In this document: in pieces, positions 29,448 to 37,913 of the stretch | Position numbering within the stretch: position 1 is the first letter of the stretch | How the letters are laid out: each line of letters begins with the position of its first letter | NCBI GenBank assembly: GCA_903934795.1 | Contig: CAIZPE010000122.1 | Location: forward strand, 1-45,224 | Direction of reading: 5' to 3' | DNA length: 45,224 nt | Source: an uncultured bacterium | GTDB lineage: Bacteria; Pseudomonadota; Gammaproteobacteria; Burkholderiales; Burkholderiaceae_E | The notes under the pieces: generated by a model | The model's input: the letters and a program-made list of their open reading frames with translations, nothing else | Databases searched by the model: none | Told to the model about the DNA's origin: nothing | Made by a program: the position numbers and the translations under genes

Positions 29448-30125
29448 TCAGTCGAGGCTGCCCACCAGCGAGGCGCGCTGCGAGACCTCGATGTGATTGC
29501 CGTCGGGGTCGCGCACGAAGGAGAAGCGCACGGTCTCGCCGAGCAGACGCGGCGGCGCGCCTTCTTCGCCGCCACGGGCGAGGATGCCGGCGTGCTCGGC
29601 CACACAGTCGCGCACCTGCACCGTGAGATAGCGCCAGCCGGGCGCGCGCCAGTCGGCGCTGCGAACCACCGGTCGCTCGTCGACCACGATCAGCAGCGTG
29701 TCGCCGCAACGGTAAACATCGGGCGCGGGCGAATCGAACTGCATCACCTCGCACCAGAAATGCCGATGGGCGCGGCGATCAGTCACCGCCAGCTCGATGG
29801 CGATGCCGACCACACCGGCCTCGCCCGGCGGCACGAGGCACACCCGATTGCCATCCGGATCGGCAAGCACCTGGCGCTGCGCCAGCCCTGCGCGGGCAAT
29901 GCGCACGCCCGCGATACCGCCAGGCGCGGCCACCGGCAGCGGATCACGCGCATGGTTGACCTTGATGATGGAGCCGTTGGCATGGTGGCGCAGCTGCTGC
30001 ATGCCGCCACCGAGCTTGCCGATATGGTCGAAGGCAAGGCCGACGGTGTTCTGCCAGAAGGCGAGCTGGGGCTCGCGCTGCCGGGTGAACAGACCCACAT
30101 CCATGTGCGGCTTGGCGAGGTGCAT
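29448..30125 (-). CDS. Two-domain VOC-superfamily protein (glyoxalase/dioxygenase fold)
   Basis: 225 aa from the ATG at 30125 (MHLAKPHMDVGLFT). Two vicinal-oxygen-chelate halves are visible: residues about 7-105, with FWQNTVGLAFDHIGKLGGGM and ADPDGNRVCLV, and about 110-220, with GIAIELAVTDRRAHRHFWCE and RDPDGNHIEVSQ. HMD, the paired GNR/GNH strands and a Glu in the last strand are candidate metal ligands. Members include extradiol dioxygenases, glyoxalases and epimerases; this one cannot be placed further. It lies 14 bases after the CoA ligase gene, so it is probably the last gene of LIV operon 3 and acts on the activated substrate or its product. Confidence 0.86.
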   Translation of the reverse strand: MHLAKPHMDVGLFTRQREPQLAFWQNTVGLAFDHIGKLGGGMQQLRHHANGSIIKVNHARDPLPVAAPGGIAGVRIARAGLAQRQVLADPDGNRVCLVPPGEAGVVGIAIELAVTDRRAHRHFWCEVMQFDSPAPDVYRCGDTLLIVVDERPVVRSADWRAPGWRYLTVQVRDCVAEHAGILARGGEEGAPPRLLGETVRFSFVRDPDGNHIEVSQRASLVGSLD

Positions 30126-30139
30126 GGGCGGGCCGGCGC

Positions 30140-31798
30140 TCAGGTGATCGCGGGGGCGTTGCTGCCCACGAAGCGGGTGCGCAGCTCGCGCTTGAGCACC
30201 TTGCCGGTGGCGTTGCGCGGGAGGGCGTCGATGATCGCGATGTCGGCGGGCACCTTGAAGCGCGCCAGTCGTTCGCTGCACCAGCCCACCACCGTCGCCT
30301 TGTCCAGGCTCTGGCCGGGCTTGAGCACCAGCACTGCCAGCCCCACCTCGCCCCACTTCTCGCTGGGCACGCCGATCACGGCGGCCTCGGCAACCTGCGG
30401 CAGCTGGTAGAGCGCGTTCTCGACCTCGGCCGGGTAGACGTTCTCACCACCGGAGATGTACATGTCCTTCCAGCGGTCGACGATGTAGACGAAGCCTTCG
30501 TCATCGGCACGCGCGGCGTCGCCGGTCTTGAGCCAGCGGCCGGAGAAGGCCGCGGCGGTGGCGTCGGGCCGGTTCCAGTAGCCGGGCGTGATGTTCGGCC
30601 CGGCCACCCAGAGTTCGCCCACCGCATTGGGCGGGCAGTCGTTGCCTTCGTCATCGACGATGCGCATCTCGGTGTGCATCAGCGCCTTGCCGGTGGAGCC
30701 GAGCTTGCGGATGGCATCGGCCGGGTCCAGGAAGATGCAGGCCGGGCTGGTCTCGGTCATGCCGAAGCCCTGCATGAGCGCCACCCCGCGTGCCGCCCAG
30801 GCCTGCAGGATGCTCAGCGCGCAGGGTGCGCCACCCACCCCGGCCATGCGCAGGCGCGACAGGTCGGTGGTGGCGAAGTCGGGGTGCTGGACCATGAACT
30901 GGTAGGGGGCCGGCACGCCGAAGAAGTGCGTGATGCCCTGTGCAGGATCACCAATCACCTCCAGCGCGCGCCCGGGGTCGAACGCCCGCATGATCACCAC
31001 CGTGCCGCCGGCGTGCAGCACCGGATTGGAGTAGCAGTTCAGCCCGCCGGTGTGGAACAGCGGGAGCACCGAGAGGTGCACGGTATCGAGCCCGACAGCG
31101 CAGGGAATGCCGAGATTGACGCAGTTCCAGAAGTTCATCCCGTGGGTGATCATCGCGCCCTTCGGGTGACCGGTGGTTCCCGAGGTGTACATGATGGTCA
31201 CCACATCGTCGTGGGTGAGGGCCACCGGCGCGACGGCTCTGCCACCCGCGGCAGCGAGCGCGGCCTCGTAGGGGTTGGCGGCCGGCGTGGCCGCCGCGCT
31301 GTCGACGCACAGCAGCGAGCGGATACCGCAGCGGCGCTGCAGTTCGGCGGCAGTCTCGGCGAAGGCGATGTCGTGGATCAGCAGCGCGGGCGAGCTGTCA
31401 TTGAGGATGTACTCGAGCTCGGCGACGGTCAGCCGCCAGTTGAGCAGCACGGCAATGGCGCCTGTGCGGCCGCAGGCGAACTGCAGATCGAAATACTCGA
31501 CGCCGTTGTGCGCGAGCAGCGCCACGCGCTCGCCGCGGCCGATGCCCAGGGAATCGAGGTGCGCAGCGAGCGCGTCGGCGCGCCTGTCGAGATCGCCATA
31601 GCTGAAGCGCCGGCCGGTGCTCAGTTCGCGGACCGCCTCCTTGCCACCGCGGTTGGCGCTGTGATGTCGCAGCCAGTCGTAGGCGGTGACCGAACCGCGT
31701 GAGGGCGGACGCGAGCTGCGCATCTGGGCGATCGCCTGCGGGTCGGGGGAGAAGGTGTCGGCCCCCGGAGGCTCGGCGGAAAGTCGGGCGTCTGACAT
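30140..31798 (-). CDS. AMP-forming acyl-CoA ligase of LIV operon 3
   Basis: Activates a carboxylic acid as the CoA thioester. It is 552 aa from the ATG at 31798 (MSDARLSAEPP); the frame is open upstream but the extension does not resemble the family. Motifs are the P-loop MYTSGTTGHPKGAMITHG, GFGMTETSPACIF, the hinge and A8 region KTGDAARADDEGFVYIVDRW then KDMYISGGENVYPAEVE, and catalytic Lys in LPRNATGKVLKREL. This pattern fits medium-chain or aryl acid CoA ligases (FadD3/FadK-like) rather than the long-chain type of the ligase at 11.0 kb, so the two are not paralogues by recent duplication. Substrate unknown. Confidence 0.93.
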   Translation of the reverse strand: MSDARLSAEPPGADTFSPDPQAIAQMRSSRPPSRGSVTAYDWLRHHSANRGGKEAVRELSTGRRFSYGDLDRRADALAAHLDSLGIGRGERVALLAHNGVEYFDLQFACGRTGAIAVLLNWRLTVAELEYILNDSSPALLIHDIAFAETAAELQRRCGIRSLLCVDSAAATPAANPYEAALAAAGGRAVAPVALTHDDVVTIMYTSGTTGHPKGAMITHGMNFWNCVNLGIPCAVGLDTVHLSVLPLFHTGGLNCYSNPVLHAGGTVVIMRAFDPGRALEVIGDPAQGITHFFGVPAPYQFMVQHPDFATTDLSRLRMAGVGGAPCALSILQAWAARGVALMQGFGMTETSPACIFLDPADAIRKLGSTGKALMHTEMRIVDDEGNDCPPNAVGELWVAGPNITPGYWNRPDATAAAFSGRWLKTGDAARADDEGFVYIVDRWKDMYISGGENVYPAEVENALYQLPQVAEAAVIGVPSEKWGEVGLAVLVLKPGQSLDKATVVGWCSERLARFKVPADIAIIDALPRNATGKVLKRELRTRFVGSNAPAIT

Positions 31799-31847
31799 GG
31801 CGCTATACCGAATGGGATTGAGAGTTGCGAAGCGCCGTATGGTACGA

Positions 31848-31873
31848 CGCAGATCCGCCCGCGCGAATCTGCG
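31848..31873. other. Long hairpin between binding-protein and ligase genes of LIV operon 3
   Basis: CGCAGATCCGC (31848-31858) pairs with GCGAATCTGCG (31863-31873) over 11 positions with one mismatch and a four-base loop. It lies 42 bases after the receptor stop on the minus strand and 50 bases before the ligase ATG. There is no T tract. It may protect the 3' end of a shorter receptor mRNA and lower expression of the ligase. Operon 1 has a hairpin at the equivalent ligase-receptor junction. Confidence 0.5.
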
Positions 31874-31914
31874 CCGCTCGGGCAGGCCGGCCCCGCGAGA
31901 AGCCGCCACGCGGC

Positions 31915-33153
31915 TCAGGCACGCTCCCTGAACACCCCCATCGACTGCTGGCGCTTCACCGAGATCAAGGTGCCCATCGCCAGCTCGTCGGGGCCCAGAC
32001 CGGTGTGATTGTCGGGCGTGAACGAGATCTTGCCGACCAGCGCGTCATAGCCCTTCACATTGTCCAGCGCCCGCTTGAGCTTGTCGGGCTCGAAGCTCTT
32101 CTCCTGCTCGATCACATGCTTGAGCAGGTGCAGGAAGTCGTAGTAGGGGCTCATCACCACCGCAGTTTCCATGCCCTTGACCTCGGGGTACTTCTCGAGC
32201 TTCTTCGCGAAGGCCAGCTGGCGCGCGCCGATGCCCTGCTTGTCGGTCCAGGTGAGCGCCTTGTAATGCGTGCCGGTGGCGCCCCGGATCGCGTCCATGG
32301 GCACCAGATCGAGCAGACGCTCGAAGAACAGGCCGTTGTGGCCGGCCACCTGCGGGTAGTACTTCTGCGTGTGCATGGCGTTGAAGGCCATGGCCGCATT
32401 GGGCGTGTTGGCGATCCAGGCGAGCACGCCGTCGGCACCGGCCTTGCGAAGGTTGCCCACATAGGAGTTGAGATCGGGCGCGCTGATCGGGTAGACCTCG
32501 CGTGCCACCGCGGTCAGTCCGCGCTTCTTGAGCGCCGCCACGCAGGCATTGCCCACCTGCTCGCCGAAGGCGGTGCTCTCCTGCAGGATGGCGATCTTCT
32601 TCAGCTTGAGCACATCGACCAGGTGACGGGTAGCCGCCTCGGCCTGGTGATCGGTGTTGTACGAGCACTGGTAGTGGTACGGGTACTTGCGGCCATCGCC
32701 GAGGTCGGCCGCGAACGCGTAGGTGGACTGGATGATCTTCGCCGGCGTGGTGAAGGCCAGCGAGGCGAGGGTCTGCGAGCTGCCGGTGGGCCCCACCAGG
32801 GCGCCCACGCCGGCGTCGGAGATCTTCTTCATGACGGTAGGCTGCTTGGCGGGCGAGGCCTCGTCGTCTTCCTCCTTGCGCACGATCGGCCGACCCAGGA
32901 TACCCCCCGCCGCATTGATCTCCTCGATGGCGATCAGGCCACCCACATAGAGCGGCGCAAAGCTGGAGGCCAGGCGTCCGGTGCTGGGCCGCACCCAGCC
33001 CACGGTGAAGTTCTGCTGCTGCGCCATCAGCAGGGGCGCAGCGCCCATGCCCATCATGCCCACGCCGAGCTGGCCGGCACTCAGCAGGAACGCGCGACGA
33101 TCAAGGCTGCCATCGGGCTGGATGCCGAAAGGCAGATGCGGACTCTTCTTCAT
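31915..33153 (-). CDS. ABC transporter substrate-binding protein with Tat-type signal, operon 3
   Basis: Receptor of the third LIV transporter, 412 aa. The N-terminus carries a twin-arginine motif (DRRAFLLSAGQLGVGMMGMG) in a long n-region, so export is probably by the Tat path in folded form, unlike the two Sec-type receptors in the window. The mature domain starts NFTVGWVRPSTGRLASSFAP and has INAAGGILGRPIVRKEEDDE, GALVGPTGSSQTLASLAFTT and ILQESTAFGEQVGNACVAAL. AGAGGAGA precedes the ATG. Relatives bind amino acids, urea or aromatic acids; ligand unknown. Confidence 0.93.
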   Translation of the reverse strand: MKKSPHLPFGIQPDGSLDRRAFLLSAGQLGVGMMGMGAAPLLMAQQQNFTVGWVRPSTGRLASSFAPLYVGGLIAIEEINAAGGILGRPIVRKEEDDEASPAKQPTVMKKISDAGVGALVGPTGSSQTLASLAFTTPAKIIQSTYAFAADLGDGRKYPYHYQCSYNTDHQAEAATRHLVDVLKLKKIAILQESTAFGEQVGNACVAALKKRGLTAVAREVYPISAPDLNSYVGNLRKAGADGVLAWIANTPNAAMAFNAMHTQKYYPQVAGHNGLFFERLLDLVPMDAIRGATGTHYKALTWTDKQGIGARQLAFAKKLEKYPEVKGMETAVVMSPYYDFLHLLKHVIEQEKSFEPDKLKRALDNVKGYDALVGKISFTPDNHTGLGPDELAMGTLISVKRQQSMGVFRERA

Positions 33154-33206
33154 GGTGGTCTCCTCTTGATGGTTTGACGTGAAGCGGGCTCCGGCGCCGA
33201 GGGGCG

Positions 33207-33947
33207 CTAGACCCCGAGATAGGCGTGCTTGATCAGGTCGCCGCCCTGCAGTTCCTCGGGCCGGCCGCTGCCCAGGATGCGGCCGCTGCGCAGCACATAG
33301 GCGACATCGGCCACCTCGAGCGCGCGCTCGACCAGCTGCTCGACCAGCACGATCGCCACGCCCTGGCTGCGCAGCTTCAGGATCACTTCCATCACCTGAT
33401 CGACGATGATCGGTGCCAGCCCGAGCGAGGGCTCGTCGAGCATCAGCAGCTTTGGCGTGCGCAGCAGCGCCTGCGCGATGGCAAGCATCTGCTGCTGCCC
33501 GCCCGAGAGTGCGCCCGCGGCGATGTTCGGTCGCTCGGCGAGCATCGGAAAGGTGGCCAGGACCTCGTCGAGCCGGCGCTTCTCCTCGGCGCGGCTCAGG
33601 CGCGTGCCATACAGGCCGAGCTCGAGGTTGGACATCACGCTCTGCGTGCGAAACAGCCGTCGGCCCTCGGCCACATGGCTCAGGCCGGCATCGACGATCT
33701 GCCCCGGCGGACGTCCGACCAGGCTGCGCCCCTCGAACCGGATGCTGCCGGCCTCTACCGGCAGCAGGCCGGAAAGGGTCTTGAGCAAGGTGCTCTTACC
33801 TGCGCCATTGCCGCCAAGGATGGTGACGATCTGGCGATCGTGCACGGCGATGGAGACGCCTTCGAGGACCCGCACATGGCCGTAGCCACTGACGAGGTCA
33901 GTGACCTCGAGCAGCGGAGCGGCAGATGGCTGCGTGGCGGCGCTCAT
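33207..33947 (-). CDS. LIV-type ABC transporter ATP-binding protein (LivF-like), operon 3
   Basis: ATPase subunit, 246 aa. Walker A is GGNGAGKSTLLKTLSG, the Q-loop region HVAEGRRLFRTQSVMSNLEL, the signature LSGGQQQMLAIAQALL (the usual Arg is Gln), Walker B LLMLDEPSLGLAP and H-loop VEQLVERAL. The ATG overlaps the stop of the livM-livG fusion (ATGA). It lies 53 bases before the receptor gene. Confidence 0.95.
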   Translation of the reverse strand: MSAATQPSAAPLLEVTDLVSGYGHVRVLEGVSIAVHDRQIVTILGGNGAGKSTLLKTLSGLLPVEAGSIRFEGRSLVGRPPGQIVDAGLSHVAEGRRLFRTQSVMSNLELGLYGTRLSRAEEKRRLDEVLATFPMLAERPNIAAGALSGGQQQMLAIAQALLRTPKLLMLDEPSLGLAPIIVDQVMEVILKLRSQGVAIVLVEQLVERALEVADVAYVLRSGRILGSGRPEELQGGDLIKHAYLGV

Positions 33948-35734
33948 GACTTGCCCCCGTCGAGCGCGCGCTTGCCCATGTAGGCCGCCATCACGCTTTC
34001 GTCATTGAAGACCGCCTCCGGCGTGCCGGTGGCAAGGATGCGGCCACCATCGAGCACCGTGACGCTGCGCGCGAGATTCGCCACCAGTTCGAGGTGGTGT
34101 TCGACGATGATCACCGTGGTGCCCAGGCTGGCGATCTCGTGCACCAGCCGGGCCAGGCCGTCGAGCTCGTCCAGCGACAGCCCGGCCGCCGGTTCATCGA
34201 GCAGCAGCAGGCTGGGCCGCCCGACCAGCGCCCTGGCGATCTCCACCAGACGCTGCTGGCCGTGAGGCACCTCACCCGCGGGGTCATGCGCCCGCTTGTG
34301 CAGGCCCACGAACTGCAGGTAGCGCATCGCCTCGGCCTGCCGCGCCGCCGCCTCGCGTCGGGCCCCGGGCAGCCCGCAGGCGATGCTCGCGAGGCTGCTC
34401 TTCTCGTCGGAGAACGCGCCGAGCATCACATTCTCGAGCACATCGAGGTCGTGGATGAGCTTGGGGGTCTGGAAGGTGCGGCGCACCCCGATCCGCGCGA
34501 TATGCCCGGCGTCGCGGCCGGCCACATCCTGGTCACCGATGGTGATCCGGCCGCCATCAATCGGGTAGTAGCCGCTGATCAGGTTGAGCAGGGTGGTCTT
34601 GCCCGAGCCGTTGGGCCCGACGATGGCGTGCACGCTGCCGGGCTGAAGGGAAAGCGACACATCGGAGAGCGCCGCGATGCCGCCAAAGCGCTTGGACACC
34701 GCGGAGACCTCGAGCGCCGCACCCTGGATGGCATGCAGGCTGGCGCCGGCTGCCGGCTCGTCGGTCACCGGGCCGGCACGGGCGGCGCGCCGCTTGCGCA
34801 CCAGGTTCTCGATGCCCCCCGCCACGCCCGAGGGCGCGAACAGGATCAGCAGCAGCAGCGAGGTGCCGTAGATCAGCAGCCGCCAGTCGTGCAGCTCGGC
34901 CAGCAGCTCGGGCACGATGAAGAAGATCAGGGTGCCGACCAGCGCGCCATGCAGGCGGGCCATCCCGCCCAGCACGACCACCAGCAGGAAGAAGGTGGAG
35001 AGGTCGGTGGGGAAATCATCGGGTGTGATGACCGTCTTGTGCACAGCCATGAAGGTGCCGGCCAGACCGGCCAGACCGGCGCTGATCACGAAGGCCTGCA
35101 TCTTCAGGCGCACCAGCGAGGCGCCCACGCCGCGCACCAGCACCGAGTGGTCGTGCAGCCCGAGCAGGGCGCGCCCGAAGCGGGAATGGATCAGATTGCG
35201 GACGCCCAGAAAGGCCAGCAGGCACACCGCCAGCAGGAACCAGTAGAGCTGGCCCTGGCTGAGGGTGTGGCCGAACACCACCGGCTTGGGCACGCCGACG
35301 ATGCCCGCAAAGCCGTGGGTGAGCTCGCGCAGCTCGGTCAGCAGCCCGCCGATCACATTGGCGAAGCCGAGCGTGATCAGGGCGAAGTACCAGGTGGACA
35401 GGCGAAAGGCCGGCAGGGCCATGAGCGCGCCCGCCCCGGCGGTCAGGGCGATGGCGATCGGCGCGGCAAGCCAGAACGAGAGCTTGTGATCGACCATGCA
35501 GATCGCTGCGGCGTAGGCGCCGATGGCGAACAGCGCGCCATGCCCCAGCGAGATCTGCCCGCCATAGCCCGAGAGCAGATTCAGGCCGAGCGCCACCAGG
35601 AAGTAGATGGCGATCTGGGTGCCCAGGAAGAGCACGAATTCGCCACGCACCAGCAGGGGCAGCGTGCCGACCAAAACGACGAAGGCGAGGTAGGCGGGCA
35701 GCGGGCCGCGTCGCTGCAGTGCAGAGGCGACCAT
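33944..35734 (-). CDS. Fused LivM permease-LivG ATPase, operon 3
   Basis: Single 596-aa polypeptide joining two subunits that are separate in operons 1 and 2. Residues about 1-320 form the LivM membrane domain (LNLLSGYGGQISLGHGALFA, LPAFRLSTWYFALITLGFAN, FLLVVVLGGMARLHGALVGT). A linker (RKRRAARAGPVTDEPAAGAS) leads to the LivG domain at about 345-596 with ISKRFGGIAALSDVS, Walker A GPNGSGKTTLLNLISG, Walker B LLLLDEPAAGLSLDE and H-loop VEHHLELVA. The signature is EVPHGQQRLVEIARAL, with Pro-His in place of Leu-Ser. The frame is continuous, with no sign of a sequencing join. Fusions of this kind occur in proteobacteria; a fused subunit would fix the pairing of permease and ATPase. Confidence 0.95.
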   Translation of the reverse strand: MVASALQRRGPLPAYLAFVVLVGTLPLLVRGEFVLFLGTQIAIYFLVALGLNLLSGYGGQISLGHGALFAIGAYAAAICMVDHKLSFWLAAPIAIALTAGAGALMALPAFRLSTWYFALITLGFANVIGGLLTELRELTHGFAGIVGVPKPVVFGHTLSQGQLYWFLLAVCLLAFLGVRNLIHSRFGRALLGLHDHSVLVRGVGASLVRLKMQAFVISAGLAGLAGTFMAVHKTVITPDDFPTDLSTFFLLVVVLGGMARLHGALVGTLIFFIVPELLAELHDWRLLIYGTSLLLLILFAPSGVAGGIENLVRKRRAARAGPVTDEPAAGASLHAIQGAALEVSAVSKRFGGIAALSDVSLSLQPGSVHAIVGPNGSGKTTLLNLISGYYPIDGGRITIGDQDVAGRDAGHIARIGVRRTFQTPKLIHDLDVLENVMLGAFSDEKSSLASIACGLPGARREAAARQAEAMRYLQFVGLHKRAHDPAGEVPHGQQRLVEIARALVGRPSLLLLDEPAAGLSLDELDGLARLVHEIASLGTTVIIVEHHLELVANLARSVTVLDGGRILATGTPEAVFNDESVMAAYMGKRALDGGKS

Positions 35735-35735
35735 G

Positions 35736-36611
35736 TCAGACCACCCGCGCGGTGGTGGTGCCGATCAGCCCGGCAGGCTTGACCAGCAGGATGGCCAGCA
35801 CCACCACGAAGGTGGCGGCATGCTGGTAGCCCGGCGCGAGCAGCGCCCCGCTCACCGCCTCGACGATGCCCAGCAGACATCCGGCCAGCACCGCCCCGCG
35901 CATGCTGCCTACTCCGCCCACGGCGACCGCCTCGAAACCCTTGATCACCAGCAGGGGACTGAGCGCCACCGAGGCATAGAGCATGGGCGCAGCCAGGATG
36001 CCGATGATGCCGGTGACCACGCCACCCACGACGAAGGAGAGCCACGACAGGCGGTTGGGATCGATGCCGCGCAACAGCGCCGCCTCGCGGTCCTCGGCGA
36101 CCGCGTTGACCGCCTTGCCGGTGCGCCGGGTGTAGAAATAGCCGGTGGCCGCGACCATGGCCGCGGTGAACAGCACAACCATCACCTGATAGCCGCTGAT
36201 CTCCAGCGGCCCGATCTGATGGAATTCGGTGGTGATCGGCGGCGGCGGCGGCACCGGCCGGGGATCGGGACCGAAGAGCTTGCCGGCAAGATCCTGCAGA
36301 ATCAGCGACACCGACAGCGTGCTGATGATCCAGCCCACCCCATGCTTGCGTTTGACCATGGGCGCGATGGCGACGAAGTAGGTAAGCCACGCGATGCCCG
36401 CGGTGAGCATCATCGACAGGGCTGCGCACAGATACCAGGGCAGCGTGGTGGTGCCCAGCAGCGCGGCGCAGACCATCGCGCCGATCATGATCAGGTCGCC
36501 TTGCGCGAAATTGAAGGTGTTGGTTGGCCGATAGAGGATGTTCAGACTGATGCCGGCCAGCGCGTAGAGACAGCCCGCGACCAGCCCATGCAGGATGACG
36601 CTCGGATCCAT
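35736..36611 (-). CDS. LIV-type ABC transporter permease (LivH-like), operon 3
   Basis: First gene of operon 3, 291 aa, inner-membrane permease. Starts ILHGLVAGCLYALAGISLNI and has FNFAQGDLIMIGAMVCAALL, typical of LivH. The periplasmic loop contains an unusual proline run (FGPDPRPVPPPPPITTEF). The coupling segment is VAVGGVGSMRGAVLAGCLLG. The livM-livG fusion starts one base after the stop. The promoter should lie at 36612-36747. Confidence 0.94.
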   Translation of the reverse strand: MDPSVILHGLVAGCLYALAGISLNILYRPTNTFNFAQGDLIMIGAMVCAALLGTTTLPWYLCAALSMMLTAGIAWLTYFVAIAPMVKRKHGVGWIISTLSVSLILQDLAGKLFGPDPRPVPPPPPITTEFHQIGPLEISGYQVMVVLFTAAMVAATGYFYTRRTGKAVNAVAEDREAALLRGIDPNRLSWLSFVVGGVVTGIIGILAAPMLYASVALSPLLVIKGFEAVAVGGVGSMRGAVLAGCLLGIVEAVSGALLAPGYQHAATFVVVLAILLVKPAGLIGTTTARVV

Positions 36612-36661
36612 CGGGATTCCTTCGGTGACGCCTTCGTGGGCTGGTGACGCCCCCGGGAATG

Positions 36662-36712
36662 CTCAGGGCTGCCACTCAGGGCTTGCGCGCAGCCTAGCGC
36701 CGCTCGCCCTGA
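36662..36712. repeat. Repeated CTCAGGGCT boxes upstream of livH of operon 3
   Basis: CTCAGGGCT occurs twice in direct orientation (36662-36670 and 36675-36683), 13 bases apart from start to start. A third, inverted partial copy GCCCTGA lies at 36706-36712. The boxes are 50-100 bases upstream of the livH start, where a transcription factor would bind. Their arrangement suggests a regulatory site, but no -35/-10 pair could be fixed with confidence. Confidence 0.4.
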
Positions 36713-36747
36713 AACGACAGGTGGCTGCAGTTCGAAAACCTGCCTGA

Positions 36748-36765
36748 GTGCAGGATTGCCTGCAC
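36748..36765 (-). terminator. Terminator-like hairpin after the phosphoesterase gene
   Basis: GTGCAGG (36748-36754) and CCTGCAC (36759-36765) form a perfect seven-base stem with a four-base loop, 17 bases past the phosphoesterase stop on the minus strand. In that direction TCAGGCAGGTTTT follows, so the T run is displaced by nine bases; termination is plausible but imperfect. Confidence 0.45.
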
Positions 36766-36782
36766 CTGCCGGCAAGGCGCGG

Positions 36783-37736
36783 TCAGGGCACAGCGGCCTG
36801 AACGATCTCGAAGCCGAAACCGCCGTCCCCGCGGACAGTCACCCGGACCGCACGGACATCGCGGGCACCCGGCACGATCAGCCGGGTGACCTGCAACAAC
36901 GGCTTGCCCTCGAGGGCGAACGGCTGGTCGACCCTGAATCGGTGGGTGTCCCCGTGGATGACGAGCACCGGCCTGTTCCAGTCCCGGGCCAGCGGCAGCA
37001 GGGTCTGGGCCACGCTGCGGATGAAACCGGAGCCCGGCGGGAAGTCGTCCCAGGGGCGGGCAGACTCGAACACATCGGCCTGGAAGGCGACGACCACGGC
37101 CACGGACTGGGCACGGCGGGCCGCCTCGAAGGTGGACGCGATCCAGGCGGCATTGGCAGCCTCGCGCGCGTCGAACTCGGCCAGGGCCCGCGGCTCGCGC
37201 GGATCGCGGTTGTTGTTGCTGCCGACGATGTGAACCGTGGCGAAGGTCACACCCGCATGCTGCCAGCGCTGGTTCTCGATGAAGGCGCCGAAGGCCGGCA
37301 TCAGGACCGACTGGTTCTCCAGCATGATGGGCCTGGCGCCCAGCGAGCGACCCGCCACGAAGAAGCGCTTGCGCAGCGTCGCCAGCCGCTCGAGGGGATC
37401 AAAGCCACCGGCACTCGGGCGATGGCAGTCGGTCCACTCATTGTCGCCGGGGGTGTAGATGAGCGCTCCGGCGAAGCGCTGGAAGTTCTCCAGCTGGCGG
37501 GAAAACTCCTCGTCGCTGCAGGGCGTGGAGCCCGACTTGAAGTCGCCCACATGGATGGAGAACCCGGGCTGAACGGCATTGATCCGATCGATGAGGGCCC
37601 GGTACGGCGCCTGTGAGACTTCCGGCGGACCATAGGGCAGGTCGCCAAGCGCGACGAAGCGCAGGATCGCATCCCCGGACTGGGCATGCACGGGCAGGCA
37701 GAACAGCGCCATCGCGAGGAACAGGAATCGGGTCAT
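36783..37736 (-). CDS. Secreted calcineurin-like metallophosphoesterase
   Basis: 317 aa with a Sec signal peptide (FLFLAMALFCLPVHAQ), so probably periplasmic. The metal-binding motifs of the calcineurin-like family are recognisable: ALGDLPYG (GD in place of GDxH), HVGDFKSGS, TPGDNEWTDCHRP (GDNE) and VIHGDTHRF. The substrate is unknown and the first motif deviates from the consensus, so activity should not be assumed. It is a single-gene unit, divergent from the TRAP genes and upstream in tandem with LIV operon 3, from which a hairpin separates it. Confidence 0.85.
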   Translation of the reverse strand: MTRFLFLAMALFCLPVHAQSGDAILRFVALGDLPYGPPEVSQAPYRALIDRINAVQPGFSIHVGDFKSGSTPCSDEEFSRQLENFQRFAGALIYTPGDNEWTDCHRPSAGGFDPLERLATLRKRFFVAGRSLGARPIMLENQSVLMPAFGAFIENQRWQHAGVTFATVHIVGSNNNRDPREPRALAEFDAREAANAAWIASTFEAARRAQSVAVVVAFQADVFESARPWDDFPPGSGFIRSVAQTLLPLARDWNRPVLVIHGDTHRFRVDQPFALEGKPLLQVTRLIVPGARDVRAVRVTVRGDGGFGFEIVQAAVP

Positions 37737-37913
37737 GGCCGTGGTGGATCAGCGCAGGGGCTTGTACCGGGCGGAAAGGGGCGTGGGCGCGGCAGGCTGC
37801 TATCCTCGCCGAAGTCGACCGAGCGCAGCGGCCTGACGCACGCCCGGCGACTGGCTGGCCGCGCGTTCAAACGCAGTGCCTCCCCTCACCCGATTCGCCA
37901 AGACACCGACAGC

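Noticed and set aside
34094-35782. A 562-codon plus-strand frame opposite the livM-livG fusion
   Set aside because: Its composition (Gln, His, Gly, Arg rich) is that of an antisense permease frame, with no family match.
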